Shown here one piece after another: positions 46,302 through 55,197 of a DNA stretch of 64,000 nucleotides. Below the pieces are notes generated by a model. It did not search any database and was not told the DNA's origin. It saw only the letters and a program-made list of their open reading frames with translations. The DNA is taken from positions 1 through 64,000 of the forward strand of contig QIAM01000026.1 of the NCBI GenBank assembly GCA_003225555.1, given 5' to 3'. This DNA comes from Acidobacteriota bacterium. Its GTDB lineage: Bacteria; Acidobacteriota; Terriglobia; Terriglobales; Acidobacteriaceae. Position numbers and translations under genes: made by a program. How positions within the stretch are numbered: the stretch's first letter is position 1; each line of letters opens with the position of its first letter.

Positions 46302-46389
46302 TGTCTTCCTGAGCGAAGCGAAGGACCTGTGCAATGTGTACCGCACGAAATGCATAGGTCCTTCGCGCAGAATGCGCTCTCAGGATGAC
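46302..46389. repeat. Palindromic dispersed repeat between plsX and fabD
   Basis: GAAGGACCTGTGCA and TGCATAGGTCCTTC form inverted arms around a short loop; the ends are CTTCCTGAGCGAAGC and GCTCTCAGGATGACA. Related sequence occurs at 8643-8745 and 60598-60635. Confidence 0.65.
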
Positions 46390-46410
46390 AATTTGTTTTT
46401 CATTTTCTCG

Positions 46411-47364
46411 ATGATAGAAAAAACAAACGCAATTGCCTTCCTGTTTCCAGGCCAGGGTTCGCAAGCCGTCGGCATGGGCAGAGACTTATTCGAGAAGTAT
46501 CCCGTCGCCCGCCAGACCTTCGAGGAAGCCGATGACGTTCTCGGTTACAGCCTCTCGCAACTCTGCTTCGAAGGTCCCGAAGAGCAGCTTCGCTTCACCG
46601 AAATCACGCAGCCGGCAATTCTTACTGTATCTATCGCAGCGCTGCGGGTGCTGGAGACGCGCATCCCGAAAGCCAGCTATGTCGCCGGACACAGCTTGGG
46701 AGAATACTCCGCGCACGTCGCCTCCGGAACGATGACGTTCGCCGACGCCCTCTGTACCGTGCGCAACCGCGGCAAGTACATGCAGGAGGCCGTGCCCATG
46801 GGCGTGGGCGCCATGGCGGCAATCCTGGGTATGGCGCCCGACAAAGTTGCCGACGTCTGCCGGGACGCGGCGCAAGGTGAGGTCTGCGAGCCCGCCAACA
46901 TCAACTCACCCGAGCAGATTGTGATTTCAGGCAACACCGGCGCCGTGGAGCGGGCCACCAAACTCGCCGACGAGCGCGGCGCCAAGCGGGCTAAACTGCT
47001 GCCCGTAAGTGCACCCTTCCATTGTTCGCTGATGAAACCCGCCCAAGACCGGCTGGAGGCCGACCTCACCGCCCTCAAGCTGCAAAAGCCAGTTTACCCC
47101 GTGGTCTGTAATGTAGACGCGGCGTTCGTTACCGATGAACTTCAGTCTCGCGACACTCTTGTCCGCCAGGTTACGGGCTCGGTAAAGTGGGACCAATGCA
47201 TGCGCCTGCTGATCGCACACGGCATCCAGACATTCGTGGAAGTAGGCCCCGGAAAAGTGCTCTGCGGCCTGATGAGGCAGATCGACCGCTCGAAAACCTG
47301 CGTCAACGTGGCCGACGAAGCATCACTGGAGAAAGCTCTGGAACACGTAACCGCTGCCGCATGA
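46411..47364 (+). CDS. fabD: Malonyl-CoA:ACP transacylase FabD
   Basis: 317 residues from ATG 46411. Motifs: FLFPGQGSQAVGMGRDLF, the nucleophile Ser in VAGHSLGEYSAHVASG, QEAVPMGVGAMAAILG, the catalytic His in PVSAPFHCSLMKPA, and FVEVGPGKVLCGLM. It loads malonyl groups on ACP for fatty acid synthesis. The usual fabH (between plsX and fabD) and fabG/acpP (after fabD) are absent; a repeat fills the gap before it and an unrelated SRPBCC gene follows. Confidence 0.96.
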   Translation: MIEKTNAIAFLFPGQGSQAVGMGRDLFEKYPVARQTFEEADDVLGYSLSQLCFEGPEEQLRFTEITQPAILTVSIAALRVLETRIPKASYVAGHSLGEYSAHVASGTMTFADALCTVRNRGKYMQEAVPMGVGAMAAILGMAPDKVADVCRDAAQGEVCEPANINSPEQIVISGNTGAVERATKLADERGAKRAKLLPVSAPFHCSLMKPAQDRLEADLTALKLQKPVYPVVCNVDAAFVTDELQSRDTLVRQVTGSVKWDQCMRLLIAHGIQTFVEVGPGKVLCGLMRQIDRSKTCVNVADEASLEKALEHVTAAA

Positions 47365-47410
47365 AAAAGCTGCACGTTCACGAGTTCACCTACCGAGAAA
47401 AGGAACATCC

Positions 47411-47948
47411 ATGACCTCGAAGCCCCTGACCAGAAGAGAACTATCCTTTCGCCTTGCTTCGATCTTGTCCGCAACCGGCTTGGTCGGGAAAACGGGAGCG
47501 ATAAGTGGGCCCGGCCTCATCCTCACAAAACGATGAAATATCGCGCACCTGCGAATGCATCCACCAGGAGGTTGTGATCAAAGCCACGCGCGCGCGCGTC
47601 TACCAGGCTCTGACGGAGGAAAGGCAATTTCGCGAAGTTACCAACATCAGCATCCCCGGAGCTGCGACCGCGATCAGCCCGGAAGTTGGTGGGACGTTTT
47701 CCATCTTTGGCGGCGTGATCTCAGGCCGACACATCGAGATGGTTCCGAATGAGCGGCTCGTCCAGGCATGGCGAGAAAAGGACTGGACGCCGGGTGTCTC
47801 CTCGGTCGCCAGATTCCAGTTGAACGATGGAGGCTCCGACACCAGGCTGGTCTTCGATCACACAGGATTCCCGCAAGGCAAGGCAGAAAGTCTGGCCACC
47901 GGCTGGAAGTCCCACTATTGGGACGCCCTGCAAAAGTATTTGGCGTGA
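47411..47948 (+). pseudogene. Exported SRPBCC (AHSA1-like) protein, frameshifted after the signal region
   Basis: A good start (AAGGAA before ATG 47411) gives MTSKPLTRRELSFRLASILSATGLVG, a Tat-like or Sec signal. The START-like domain, IHQEVVIKATRARVYQALTEERQF through GWKSHYWDALQKYLA, is in another frame. Removing one base from the GGGCCC run at 47507-47512 joins them into a 178-residue protein (SGPASSSQNDEISRTCE). If the frameshift is real, a shorter protein from GTG 47505 has no ribosome site. AHSA1-like domains bind hydrophobic ligands; role unknown. Confidence 0.75.
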
Positions 47949-47951
47949 CGA

Positions 47952-48440
47952 TTAGTCGTAAGGCGAAAAGCTCATCGTCTTGTCGCGCTTCTCCACCCAG
48001 ACGCGCGCTGGTTGTGCCCGATCATTCACAATGACGTCGACGATCACGCCGCTGCCTCCGCCCGGAGGGGTTCCCGCGGCATAGAGTTTGTGCGACTTGA
48101 TGAGCCCCCACTCGCCACCCGGTCCCCAGTCGCGGTAAAACTCGTTGAAGGGATATTTCTGATGCTGTTCCGGATGTTGCTTCCATTGCGAATCCTGCAT
48201 CCAGACCCCATACGCGGCTTCGTAGTCATGCTTTTGAAGCGCGTCGAAGAAGCGGTCGGCAACCCGCTCTTCCGGCCAATAGAGAAACCATAGCGGGGTC
48301 TTGAACAAGATTGAGCCAGTCACTTCCAGGAGGAAGCTAACCACCAGCACGGCGACCACGGTGGAAATGATTCGTTTTCTCTTCTGGCGCTCTTTCTCCT
48401 CGTCGTACTCTTTCGCGTCCAGCAGTGTCATGACATCCAT
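47952..48440 (-). CDS. Single-pass membrane protein with an NTF2/DUF-like extracytoplasmic domain (unknown)
   Basis: 162 residues. A charged cytoplasmic N-terminus (KEYDEEKERQKRKR) precedes one transmembrane helix (IISTVVAVLVVSFLLEVTGSILF). The outer part has VADRFFDALQKHDYEAAYGVW and WGLIKSHKLYAAGTPPGGGSGVIVDVIVN, the pattern of a small alpha+beta cone-like domain. No firm family name. Convergent with the SRPBCC gene, ending 3 nt from it. Confidence 0.75.
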   Translation of the reverse strand: MDVMTLLDAKEYDEEKERQKRKRIISTVVAVLVVSFLLEVTGSILFKTPLWFLYWPEERVADRFFDALQKHDYEAAYGVWMQDSQWKQHPEQHQKYPFNEFYRDWGPGGEWGLIKSHKLYAAGTPPGGGSGVIVDVIVNDRAQPARVWVEKRDKTMSFSPYD

Positions 48441-48578
48441 AGAATAACGGACACGGCCAGCAAGTCAAAAGTTCCCCGGACATCCGTCAGCCATTGTTGC
48501 AATCTCCAATTCAATGACGCAACTCGGCAGAACCTCAATCGTGATCTAATCTGGTCCACAGGAACAATGGGAGTGCGA

Positions 48579-48980
48579 ATGGAATACCTGATTGGCCTGG
48601 TGTTGTCGTTGGCGGTGGCTGGGTCCGCCACTCTTATTGGCTTCGACCGCGAGCGTGCGTTCTATTCGACGGTGGTCATCGTGATCGCCTCGTATTACGT
48701 GTTGTTTGCGGTGATGGGCGCTTCCGGCCGAACGCTTGTACTGGAAATAGTCATTGCGACTGGATTCGCGTTACTAGCCGTGCTCGGCTTTAAGAGGACT
48801 CCGTGGTTGGTAGTCACTGCCCTTGTGGTCCACGGACTCTTTGACTTCGTCCACTCCCGGTTCATCGACAATCCCGGAGTGCCGCGCTGGTGGCCCGGTT
48901 TCTGCCTGGCATTTGACGTGATTGTCGGCGGGTGGTTGGCCATGCGTCTGATCAGGAACTCGCGGCCGCTCGCTGGCTAG
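48579..48980 (+). CDS. Four-helix integral membrane protein (unknown)
   Basis: 133 residues from ATG 48579, with GGGAG 5 nt upstream; ATG 48567 would add four residues. About four hydrophobic segments: YLIGLVLSLAVAGSATLIG, FYSTVVIVIASYYVLFAVMG, LVLEIVIATGFALLAVLGF and WLVVTALVVHGLFDFV, then a WWPGFCLAFDVIVGGWLAM region. The HGLFDFVHSRFIDNPGVP motif looks conserved. No named function. Convergent with the ABC operon. Confidence 0.75.
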   Translation: MEYLIGLVLSLAVAGSATLIGFDRERAFYSTVVIVIASYYVLFAVMGASGRTLVLEIVIATGFALLAVLGFKRTPWLVVTALVVHGLFDFVHSRFIDNPGVPRWWPGFCLAFDVIVGGWLAMRLIRNSRPLAG

Positions 48981-48999
48981 CGGCTTTAACGGGCGTTCT

Positions 49000-50112
49000 C
49001 TACAGCGTGCGCTTGAACAGCGGAATTGCAATCCCCAGAGTAATAGCAGCAAAGAGGGTCAAGAACAACATGTCGGGCCACACCGCCGAGAGCGTCGTCT
49101 CCTTCAGCAGCAGGCATTTGAAACCGTCCACCGCGTAAGTGAAGGGGTCCACCCGCGCCATCGCCCGCAGCCACTTGGGAAATGCCTGTATGGGATACAC
49201 CGAACCGCTGGGGAAGAACAGCAGGGTGTTGAGGATGCCGAACATGGCGCGCGGCACCAGCGGATCTTCGATGCGCACCATCATCAGGAACATCATTGTG
49301 TTGAAAGCCAGCGACGTGAGCACGATCATTACCACTAGCCCCAACATGGTCACGGGATTGAACAGGCTGCTGACGCCCGCCATCAGCGAACCGATGACCA
49401 CGATGATCACTCCCGTCATCACCGCCTTGATCGCGCCCGCCAGATTCAGGCCCAGCACAAGCTCCAGCTTCGTAATCGGAGTGACAAGATAACCTTCGTG
49501 CACGCCGCGTGCCTTGTCGTCGATATACAGCATGCCGCCCCCGATCATCACGGAGACGAACATAGCCAGCACCAGAGACCCCGGCAGCAGGTATTTCATG
49601 TATTCGATATAAGGATAGAGTTCGACAATATCCAGCGCCGTCTGCTGGAGGATACGCGGCGAGACCGTAGGCTGGTTCAGAGCTTTCGTCAGCTCGGTAA
49701 GCTCCGCCTCGACGGCGGAGCTCATGAAGTTGTCGCTGTTGTCCACGACCAGCGCAATGCGAGGATGGTTGTCTTCGTAGACTCGCCGCGAAAACTGCGG
49801 CGGGATGATTACCGCCCCTTGAATCTTGCCGTTGCGGACATCTTCGACCGCCTGCTTGTCGCTGTCGTAATAGACGGTGTCGAAGGTGCGGATGTTCGCG
49901 CGCACCGAGTCGAAGGCCTCGCGAATCCTCAGCGCTTGCGTGCCTCCATCCTGGTCGACCACCGCCAGCTTGGCATCGCGAATCTTCCCACCGAAAGCGT
50001 TGCCCAGAATGATGAGCTGTACCAGCGGAAAAATCATGGACGCCAGCATCAGAGCGGGAGAGCGAAAGAACTTGCGCATTTCGCGCTCGACGATGGCCAT
50101 CATTCGATTCAT
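49000..50112 (-). CDS. ABC-2 type transporter permease
   Basis: 370 residues with the YbhS/YhhJ-like plan: TM1 (PALMLASMIFPLVQLIILGNAFG), a large extracytoplasmic domain with KLAVVDQDGGTQALRIREAF and IPPQFSRRVYEDNHPRIALVVDNSDNFM, then five C-terminal helices. The C-terminal ABC-2 motif is present (FPSGSVYPIQAFPKWLRAMARVDPFTYAVDGFKCLLL). It is the last gene of the four-gene export operon, 19 nt after the ATPase. The E. coli YbhFSR system has two permeases; only one is here, so it probably works as a homodimer. Confidence 0.92.
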   Translation of the reverse strand: MNRMMAIVEREMRKFFRSPALMLASMIFPLVQLIILGNAFGGKIRDAKLAVVDQDGGTQALRIREAFDSVRANIRTFDTVYYDSDKQAVEDVRNGKIQGAVIIPPQFSRRVYEDNHPRIALVVDNSDNFMSSAVEAELTELTKALNQPTVSPRILQQTALDIVELYPYIEYMKYLLPGSLVLAMFVSVMIGGGMLYIDDKARGVHEGYLVTPITKLELVLGLNLAGAIKAVMTGVIIVVIGSLMAGVSSLFNPVTMLGLVVMIVLTSLAFNTMMFLMMVRIEDPLVPRAMFGILNTLLFFPSGSVYPIQAFPKWLRAMARVDPFTYAVDGFKCLLLKETTLSAVWPDMLFLTLFAAITLGIAIPLFKRTL

Positions 50113-50131
50113 AAACGCCGCTCCTCGCGAT

Positions 50132-51229
50132 TCATGGCTGCAATCCAGGCCGTGGCGGCATCACGAAGGCATAGGCTTTCTGCAATTCGTCACGCAACTG
50201 CCGTCCCGTATAGTGCACGAAGACGTCGTCCAGAGTGGTGTTTTGCACACTCAGCGACTTCACTCCGACTCCTGCGTGCACTGCTATTTCAACCAGCTCG
50301 GTTGTCGTGCGGGAGCCATTGCCGGTGAGAATCCGATACATCCCCGCGCCTTCGTGCTGAATGGAAGTAACGTCATCCAGGTTATGCAGCCGTTCTTCCC
50401 AATCAGTAGGCGGGTTCTCAAACTGAACTTCAATCACGTTCGATCCCGGGACGCTGGCTTTCAGTGCGATCGGTGCATCGAGCGCGACCAGTTTGCCGTG
50501 GTCGACGATGGCGATGCGTTCGCAGAGCCGGTCGGCTTCGTCCATGTAGTGGGTCGTAATGAGGATCGTCAGTTGCCGCTGGCTTTTGATGTTCCCCAAC
50601 ATTTCCCAGACCGCCACACGGGAAACCGGATCGAGACCGGTCGTTGGCTCATCGAGAAAGAAAATTCTAGGGTGATGAACGAGCCCGCGAGCGATCTCGA
50701 GCCGCCGCCGCATGCCGCCAGATAGCGTCTTGGTTTGCGCATGGCGCCACTTAGCGAGGTCGACCAATTCGAGCAATTCGGCAATCGAGCGCTCGCGCTC
50801 TTTCTTAGGCACATCGTAGAGCTTGGCGTAGATGTGCAGGTTCTCTTCCACAGTCAGATCCAGATCGCTAGTCAGCGCCTGCGGGATCACACCGATCATG
50901 CGCCGCGCCTGATCCGGTTCTTTGGCGACATCGTGCCCCGCGATGCGAGCCTTCCCGGCGGTGATTGGAATGAGTGTCGTCATCATGCGAATCAACGTCG
51001 ACTTTCCCGCGCCGTTCGGCCCCAGTAAGCCAAAGATTTCTTCTTCCTTCACATTGAACGAGATATCGTCGACCGCGGTGAAGTCGCCGAACTTCTTGAC
51101 GATGCGTTCGACCTCGATCGCGTAAGGCGCCGCGGCTCCAGGCACAGGCCCGCCCCCAGGCGTGGAAGTCCCGCTCGATGGCACAGAGGTCTCCCCGCCA
51201 TTCGCCTTTGGACTCAGGTCCGAAATCAT
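50132..51229 (-). CDS. ABC transporter ATP-binding protein (drug-export type)
   Basis: 365 residues. The first 35 residues are a Ser/Gly/Pro-rich linker unusual for the family. Then Walker A LLGPNGAGKSTLIRM, signature LSGGMRRRLEIARGLVHHP, Walker B IFFLDEPTTGLDP and H-loop ILITTHYMDEADRL. The C-terminal 100 residues form a DrrA-like regulatory extension. It powers the ABC-2 permease encoded next. Its start overlaps the membrane fusion gene by 4 nt. Confidence 0.94.
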   Translation of the reverse strand: MISDLSPKANGGETSVPSSGTSTPGGGPVPGAAAPYAIEVERIVKKFGDFTAVDDISFNVKEEEIFGLLGPNGAGKSTLIRMMTTLIPITAGKARIAGHDVAKEPDQARRMIGVIPQALTSDLDLTVEENLHIYAKLYDVPKKERERSIAELLELVDLAKWRHAQTKTLSGGMRRRLEIARGLVHHPRIFFLDEPTTGLDPVSRVAVWEMLGNIKSQRQLTILITTHYMDEADRLCERIAIVDHGKLVALDAPIALKASVPGSNVIEVQFENPPTDWEERLHNLDDVTSIQHEGAGMYRILTGNGSRTTTELVEIAVHAGVGVKSLSVQNTTLDDVFVHYTGRQLRDELQKAYAFVMPPRPGLQP

Positions 51230-52323
51230 TGCTTCCCTGCCGCCGCTGCGCTCTGCGGACTGCCGTTCTTGAGTTGTTCGGGCGAAACCAAAACCTCCGC
51301 CGTCATTCCCGGCACAAACGCGCCCTTGGGATTATCGAGGCGCACTTTCAGCACGATGGTCTTGATATCCCGTTTTCGACGACTGACGTCACGCTGCGTC
51401 GCGAAGTCACCCTCAACTCCCTTAAAAAACACCTTGCCGCTCGTGATCGTCCCGCCCGGAAGCCGCACGTGCAACACATCTCCATAGCCGATGTGATCGG
51501 CATAAGTCTCCGGAATTGCCGCCCTCACCCACGTGTCGCTCAGATCGACGACGGTCACAATGGGCGATCCGATGTTGATGACCTCCCCTTGCCGCGCTGC
51601 CCGCACTGAGATAGTTCCGGTCACCGGGGCGTACACATTGGTATAGCCAAGGCGGACTTCAGCCTGATTCTTCTGTGCGACCGCGTTCTCCAAATCGGCC
51701 TCTGTAGCCGCCACGGTGCTTTTCGCAGCGTTCGCCTGGTGTGTGCGCGCAATCGCCGCATTCAAATCGGCTTCCGAAGCCTTGACCAGGTCCATCTGCG
51801 CCTGGACGCTGGCTTCGGCAACCTGCAGTCCAGTCTCGGCTTGCACGCGTTCCTGATCGGACGCCACGCCTGCCTTCGCCAGTTCGATGATTCGACGGCT
51901 GTCACTTCTGGTTCGCGCCAGCGTGGCTTGCGCTTGCTGCAACTGAGCGTTTGCCGACGAGAGCCGGGCGCGGGCATTCGCCACCTCACTCGTAGTCGAC
52001 CCGGAGGTCGAAAACTCGGTGTGTCGCATCTCCGCCACTTTGTGCTGCATGCTGGAAATCGTCGCCGAAGCCGCGGCTTCCTGTGCCTGCAACTCTGAAG
52101 GATCAAGCACGGCAATCAAGTCTCCCGCCTTGACAGGCGTGCCTTCATCCACGAGCAACTTCTGCAAGCGGCCGCTTACCTGCGCGCTCACGATGACCTG
52201 ATTCGAGTCGACCGTGCCGATCATCACCAGATCGCGAGAGTGGTCGGTTGAGAAGACGTAGTAGACCGCCGCGATCACGAGAATGATTCCGAGAAGTATG
52301 AAGAAGCGGTTGCGCGCGCTCAT
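51226..52323 (-). CDS. HlyD/YbhG-type membrane fusion protein
   Basis: 365 residues. One N-terminal transmembrane anchor (FFILLGIILVIAAVYYVF), a first lipoyl-like half (IVSAQVSGRLQKLLVDEGTPVKAGDLIAVLD), a long coiled-coil hairpin (about 80-210, rich in Ala, Gln and Glu), then the second half LGYTNVYAPVTGTISVRAARQGEVINIGSPIV and a beta-barrel. It connects the ABC exporter to an outer-membrane channel. It overlaps both neighbouring genes by 4 nt, showing tight coupling. Confidence 0.93.
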   Translation of the reverse strand: MSARNRFFILLGIILVIAAVYYVFSTDHSRDLVMIGTVDSNQVIVSAQVSGRLQKLLVDEGTPVKAGDLIAVLDPSELQAQEAAASATISSMQHKVAEMRHTEFSTSGSTTSEVANARARLSSANAQLQQAQATLARTRSDSRRIIELAKAGVASDQERVQAETGLQVAEASVQAQMDLVKASEADLNAAIARTHQANAAKSTVAATEADLENAVAQKNQAEVRLGYTNVYAPVTGTISVRAARQGEVINIGSPIVTVVDLSDTWVRAAIPETYADHIGYGDVLHVRLPGGTITSGKVFFKGVEGDFATQRDVSRRKRDIKTIVLKVRLDNPKGAFVPGMTAEVLVSPEQLKNGSPQSAAAAGKQ

Positions 52324-53015
52324 GAGCGTGCTCCTTGCGAGGTACGAGCTTCAGGACGGAACAGCGCCGCGGAAACGAAGTCCAGCACGGCAGCTCGCCG
52401 TTCCGCAATCCGCTCCGGCGCCAGCGGATTGAAGCGCACGATCTTTTGCATCACGGGAGCGCTGCTGAAGTAGAAAACGATCATAGAAATCATGGAAGGA
52501 ATGAAATGCGCTGGATCCACCGGACGAAACTCGCCTTCGGAGATTCCCTTTCTCAACAATTCACCCACTCTCATATAGATGGGCTGGAAATAGTTCTTGA
52601 TCAACTTATCAATGTGCGGCGATTGGCCTTCGCGTGCACGCATCATCTCTCGTTGCATCAGCTTGGGATAGACCTGGTTCGCAGCCACGAAATCAAAGTA
52701 CGCTCCAACGTACGTCAGGAACTTCTCGCGCGTGGGCTGGCCGCCGTCCAATACTTGAAAAACCGTCGACTTCAAACCCGAAAACGCGTGATCGAGCACT
52801 GCGCCGTAGAGAGTCTCTTTGTCCTTGAAGTAGTAGTAGAGAAGCGCCTTGTTCACCTTGGCCTGTCGGGCAATGGCATCGGTTCGGGCTCCTGCAATGC
52901 CGTGCTCGGCAAACTCCTGTGCGGCCGCCCGCAGAATCGCGGCACGGCTCTCTTCCGGCTGCCCGCGAGTGCCCATGCGGGTCGATTGGGTTCGGGCATG
53001 GAAAAGCTGAGCCAT
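52320..53015 (-). CDS. TetR/AcrR-family regulator, CecR-like, first gene of the export operon
   Basis: 231 residues. The helix-turn-helix is typical: ILRAAAQEFAEHGIAGARTDAIARQAKVNKALLYYYFKDKETLY. The ligand domain (about 85-231) is of the CecR/YbiH type, whose E. coli member controls the ybhGFSR exporter, matching the gene order tetR-hlyD-ATPase-permease here. It probably represses its own operon through the dyad at 53024-53039 and is released by an exported toxic compound. Conserved order is the main support for that. Confidence 0.93.
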   Translation of the reverse strand: MAQLFHARTQSTRMGTRGQPEESRAAILRAAAQEFAEHGIAGARTDAIARQAKVNKALLYYYFKDKETLYGAVLDHAFSGLKSTVFQVLDGGQPTREKFLTYVGAYFDFVAANQVYPKLMQREMMRAREGQSPHIDKLIKNYFQPIYMRVGELLRKGISEGEFRPVDPAHFIPSMISMIVFYFSSAPVMQKIVRFNPLAPERIAERRAAVLDFVSAALFRPEARTSQGARS

Positions 53016-53023
53016 AGAACCTT

Positions 53024-53039
53024 AATTAACCAGTTAGTT
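53024..53039 (-). promoter_or_regulatory. Imperfect palindrome, likely TetR operator
   Basis: AATTAACCAGTTAGTT matches its own reverse complement at 12 of 16 positions and begins 9 nt upstream of the regulator start, so a bound repressor would block the promoter or leader of its own operon. Confidence 0.5.
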
Positions 53040-53183
53040 AGATTTTAGCATAACCGAAAAGGCTCGCCGGCCGCCGATTTGGGCCTTGCCTCTCTCTTTT
53101 CATTACGTGGAAGTACGCCGGAAAACAGCCGGGGCAAGACCTGCTCTCGTGTTCTAATACGGTTCCACGCAACGTCGATCCCA

Positions 53184-53198
53184 GCAGGAGGCCTGCTC
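53184..53198 (+). promoter_or_regulatory. Hairpin enclosing the ribosome-binding site of the deacetylase gene
   Basis: AGCAGG-AGG-CCTGCT is a perfect 6-bp stem with a 3-nt loop. The AGGAGG site (53186-53191), 9 nt before GTG 53201, lies within the stem and loop, so translation start may be limited by structure. Confidence 0.45.
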
Positions 53199-53200
53199 TT

Positions 53201-54196
53201 GTGAAATCGCTCTCCAAATTTCTCGCTATCTCTTGCGTGCTATGCCTGCTCACCGCTTGGTCACCTGCACAGGCACCGAAGCAGCCCGACCGTCAGGTCG
53301 CCATCACGATTGACGACCTTCCCGCCGGCATGTCCGACCGCCTCCCGGCAACCGCCATCACAGAAATGACTGCGAAATTGCTGGGCACTCTCCGCGATCA
53401 GAAGATTCCGGCTGTCGGCTTCGTGAACGAGAAGAAGCTCTACAAGTTCGGAGAAGTCGACGAGCGCATCAAGGCCCTGCAAATGTGGCTCGATTACGGA
53501 TTTGATCTAGGCAATCACACCTACAGTCATTCCTCACTGAATCAGGTAGGCCTGAAGGCTTGGGAAGACGACGTAATCCAGGGCGAGACCGTGACCAAGC
53601 TCCTGCTCGCGCAACGCAACAAGAAGCTGAGACATTTCCGCCATCCGTATCTGGATACCGGGCGTGACCTGCAGACTCGCCGCCAGGCCGAAGCGTTTCT
53701 CGTGGAACGCAGTTACCGCATCGCTCCCGTGACTCTCGATGGCTGGGACTGGATGTATGCCGGCGTGTACGAAGACGCCAAGAAGCGCGGCGACACAGCT
53801 CTGCAACAGGATCTGGTGAAGTCCTATCTTTCCTATCACGATGCGGTCTGCGCCTACACCGAGAAGTTAGCCCTGCAGATGATCGGCTACGAGCCCAAAC
53901 AGATTCTGCTCCTGCACGCCAGCCAACTGGAAGCCGACCACATCGGCGAGCTCATGGACATGTTGCGTAAACGAGGCTACCGCTTCATCACGCTCGAGGA
54001 GGCGCTGGGGGATCAGGCTTACAGCCTCCCTGACATGTATGTAGGAGAGGAAGGTACGGGATGGTTCGATCACTGGGCCATCACGATGGGAAAACCTCCC
54101 CAGGGCGCGCCGGCGTTTCCCCAGTGGGTGATCGACCGATCAAAGGCGTTGCAACTGCCTCAAGGGATCGTTCCCGTCGCACCACCACCCCAATGA
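53201..54196 (+). CDS. Secreted polysaccharide deacetylase (NodB-like, carbohydrate esterase 4)
   Basis: 331 residues from GTG 53201. The signal peptide is about 1-24 (FLAISCVLCLLTAWSPAQA). NodB motifs: TIDDLP (motif 1 with the Asp pair), GNHTYSHSSL (motif 2 zinc histidines H-x3-H type) and RHPYLDTG (motif 3 in RHFRHPYLDTG). The C-terminal half has ILLLHASQLEADHIGEL. It removes acetyl groups from N-acetylglucosamine-type polymers in the cell envelope or outside. The CE4 active site looks complete. It is divergent from the TetR operon. Confidence 0.9.
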   Translation: MKSLSKFLAISCVLCLLTAWSPAQAPKQPDRQVAITIDDLPAGMSDRLPATAITEMTAKLLGTLRDQKIPAVGFVNEKKLYKFGEVDERIKALQMWLDYGFDLGNHTYSHSSLNQVGLKAWEDDVIQGETVTKLLLAQRNKKLRHFRHPYLDTGRDLQTRRQAEAFLVERSYRIAPVTLDGWDWMYAGVYEDAKKRGDTALQQDLVKSYLSYHDAVCAYTEKLALQMIGYEPKQILLLHASQLEADHIGELMDMLRKRGYRFITLEEALGDQAYSLPDMYVGEEGTGWFDHWAITMGKPPQGAPAFPQWVIDRSKALQLPQGIVPVAPPPQ

Positions 54197-54208
54197 CCGC
54201 CGCTCGGC

Positions 54209-55197
54209 TCATTTCAGAGCGGCTTGTAGCGTGACCAGCGCTTTCCGCACCTCTTCTGACTGGGGGCTCGTCTTATCTTCAGCCAGGAACACCTGCAGTT
54301 CGGCAAATGCATCGGGAATCCGGCCTTTTTGTTCGAAGGCATGTGCCGCAGCTAAGTGCACAAACGCATGCTGGCCCTCGGTTAGCGCATGCGCCTGACT
54401 GCGAGTAGCGATAACCTGGTCGAGGTGCTGATCCCTCACCTGAACGTATGCCAGCAGCACAAGTGTGATCGCATCCGAAGGAGCAAGGCTTGCAGCCTTT
54501 CCCAACAGAGCCTCAGCCTCAGGGAAGTCGTTGGCTGCGATGCTGATACGACTCAGGTTGACATACGCTGGAGCAAGGCGGTCGTTCAGGGTGATGGCCT
54601 TTTGCAGCGCGTCGCGCCCTTGGGTACGATCCCCTAGGTGGGTATAGACCACACCCAGATTGTTGTAGGCGGCCGCGTAATCTGGATAGATCGCCACAGC
54701 CTTGCGAAGCCGTTCAACCGCCTTCGCCCAGTCCCGCTTCCCAATCAGTCGATTCGCCGTGTTGAACTCTTTCGCGGCTGCGGAGGGAATACCTAGATCG
54801 GCCGCTGAAATGAGGGTGTTGACTGGCAGCGCGCGGATTCGGATTCCCCTATGCGCCTAACGTTCACCTCCACGTCCTCCGCGTCCGAGGAATTCACTTC
54901 GACATCGGCGGTTTCGGTGTTTCCAATGTCCCTCCCCATCACCGTCGCACGATAGTTTCCGGGACGGACGTGGGAGAACTCAACCAGGCACTCTCCATCG
55001 GTAAAACCTTCCCCAACGATGTTCCCGGCTTCACCTTCCAGCACGACGTGAGTAGAAGGATCGCAGGCTCCCCTGCCCGTGAATACTACGTGCACTCTCA
55101 CCCGCCAGGCTATGCCCGGCATCGGGAACGGACGATTCGACTGAGCTGAAGCTGATGCCAAAAAGAGAAAAGACAGAGTTACAAGGCGACTCGTCAT
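54209..55197 (-). pseudogene. Exported Ig-like plus TPR protein with a frameshift at 54846-54849
   Basis: The first part (from ATG 55197) has a signal peptide (LVTLSFLFLASASAQS) and a beta domain typical of acidobacterial envelope proteins (GIAWRVRVHVVFTGRGACDPSTHVVLEG...PGNYRATVMG). The second part, in another frame, starts IRALPVNTLISAADLGIPSAAAKEF and runs through TPR units (YPDYAAAYNNLGVVYTHLGDRTQGRDALQKAI) to the stop at 54209. Adding one base to the CCCC run at 54846-54849 fuses them into a 329-residue protein. Either a pseudogene or a homopolymer miscount. Convergent with the deacetylase gene. Confidence 0.8.

Noticed and set aside
45373-46464. 363-codon open frame on the minus strand over plsX
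   Set aside because: Lies antisense to an unmistakable PlsX and shows no family features.
49498-50328. 276-codon plus-strand frame over the ABC-2 permease gene
   Set aside because: Antisense to a clear ABC exporter gene, no domain signal.
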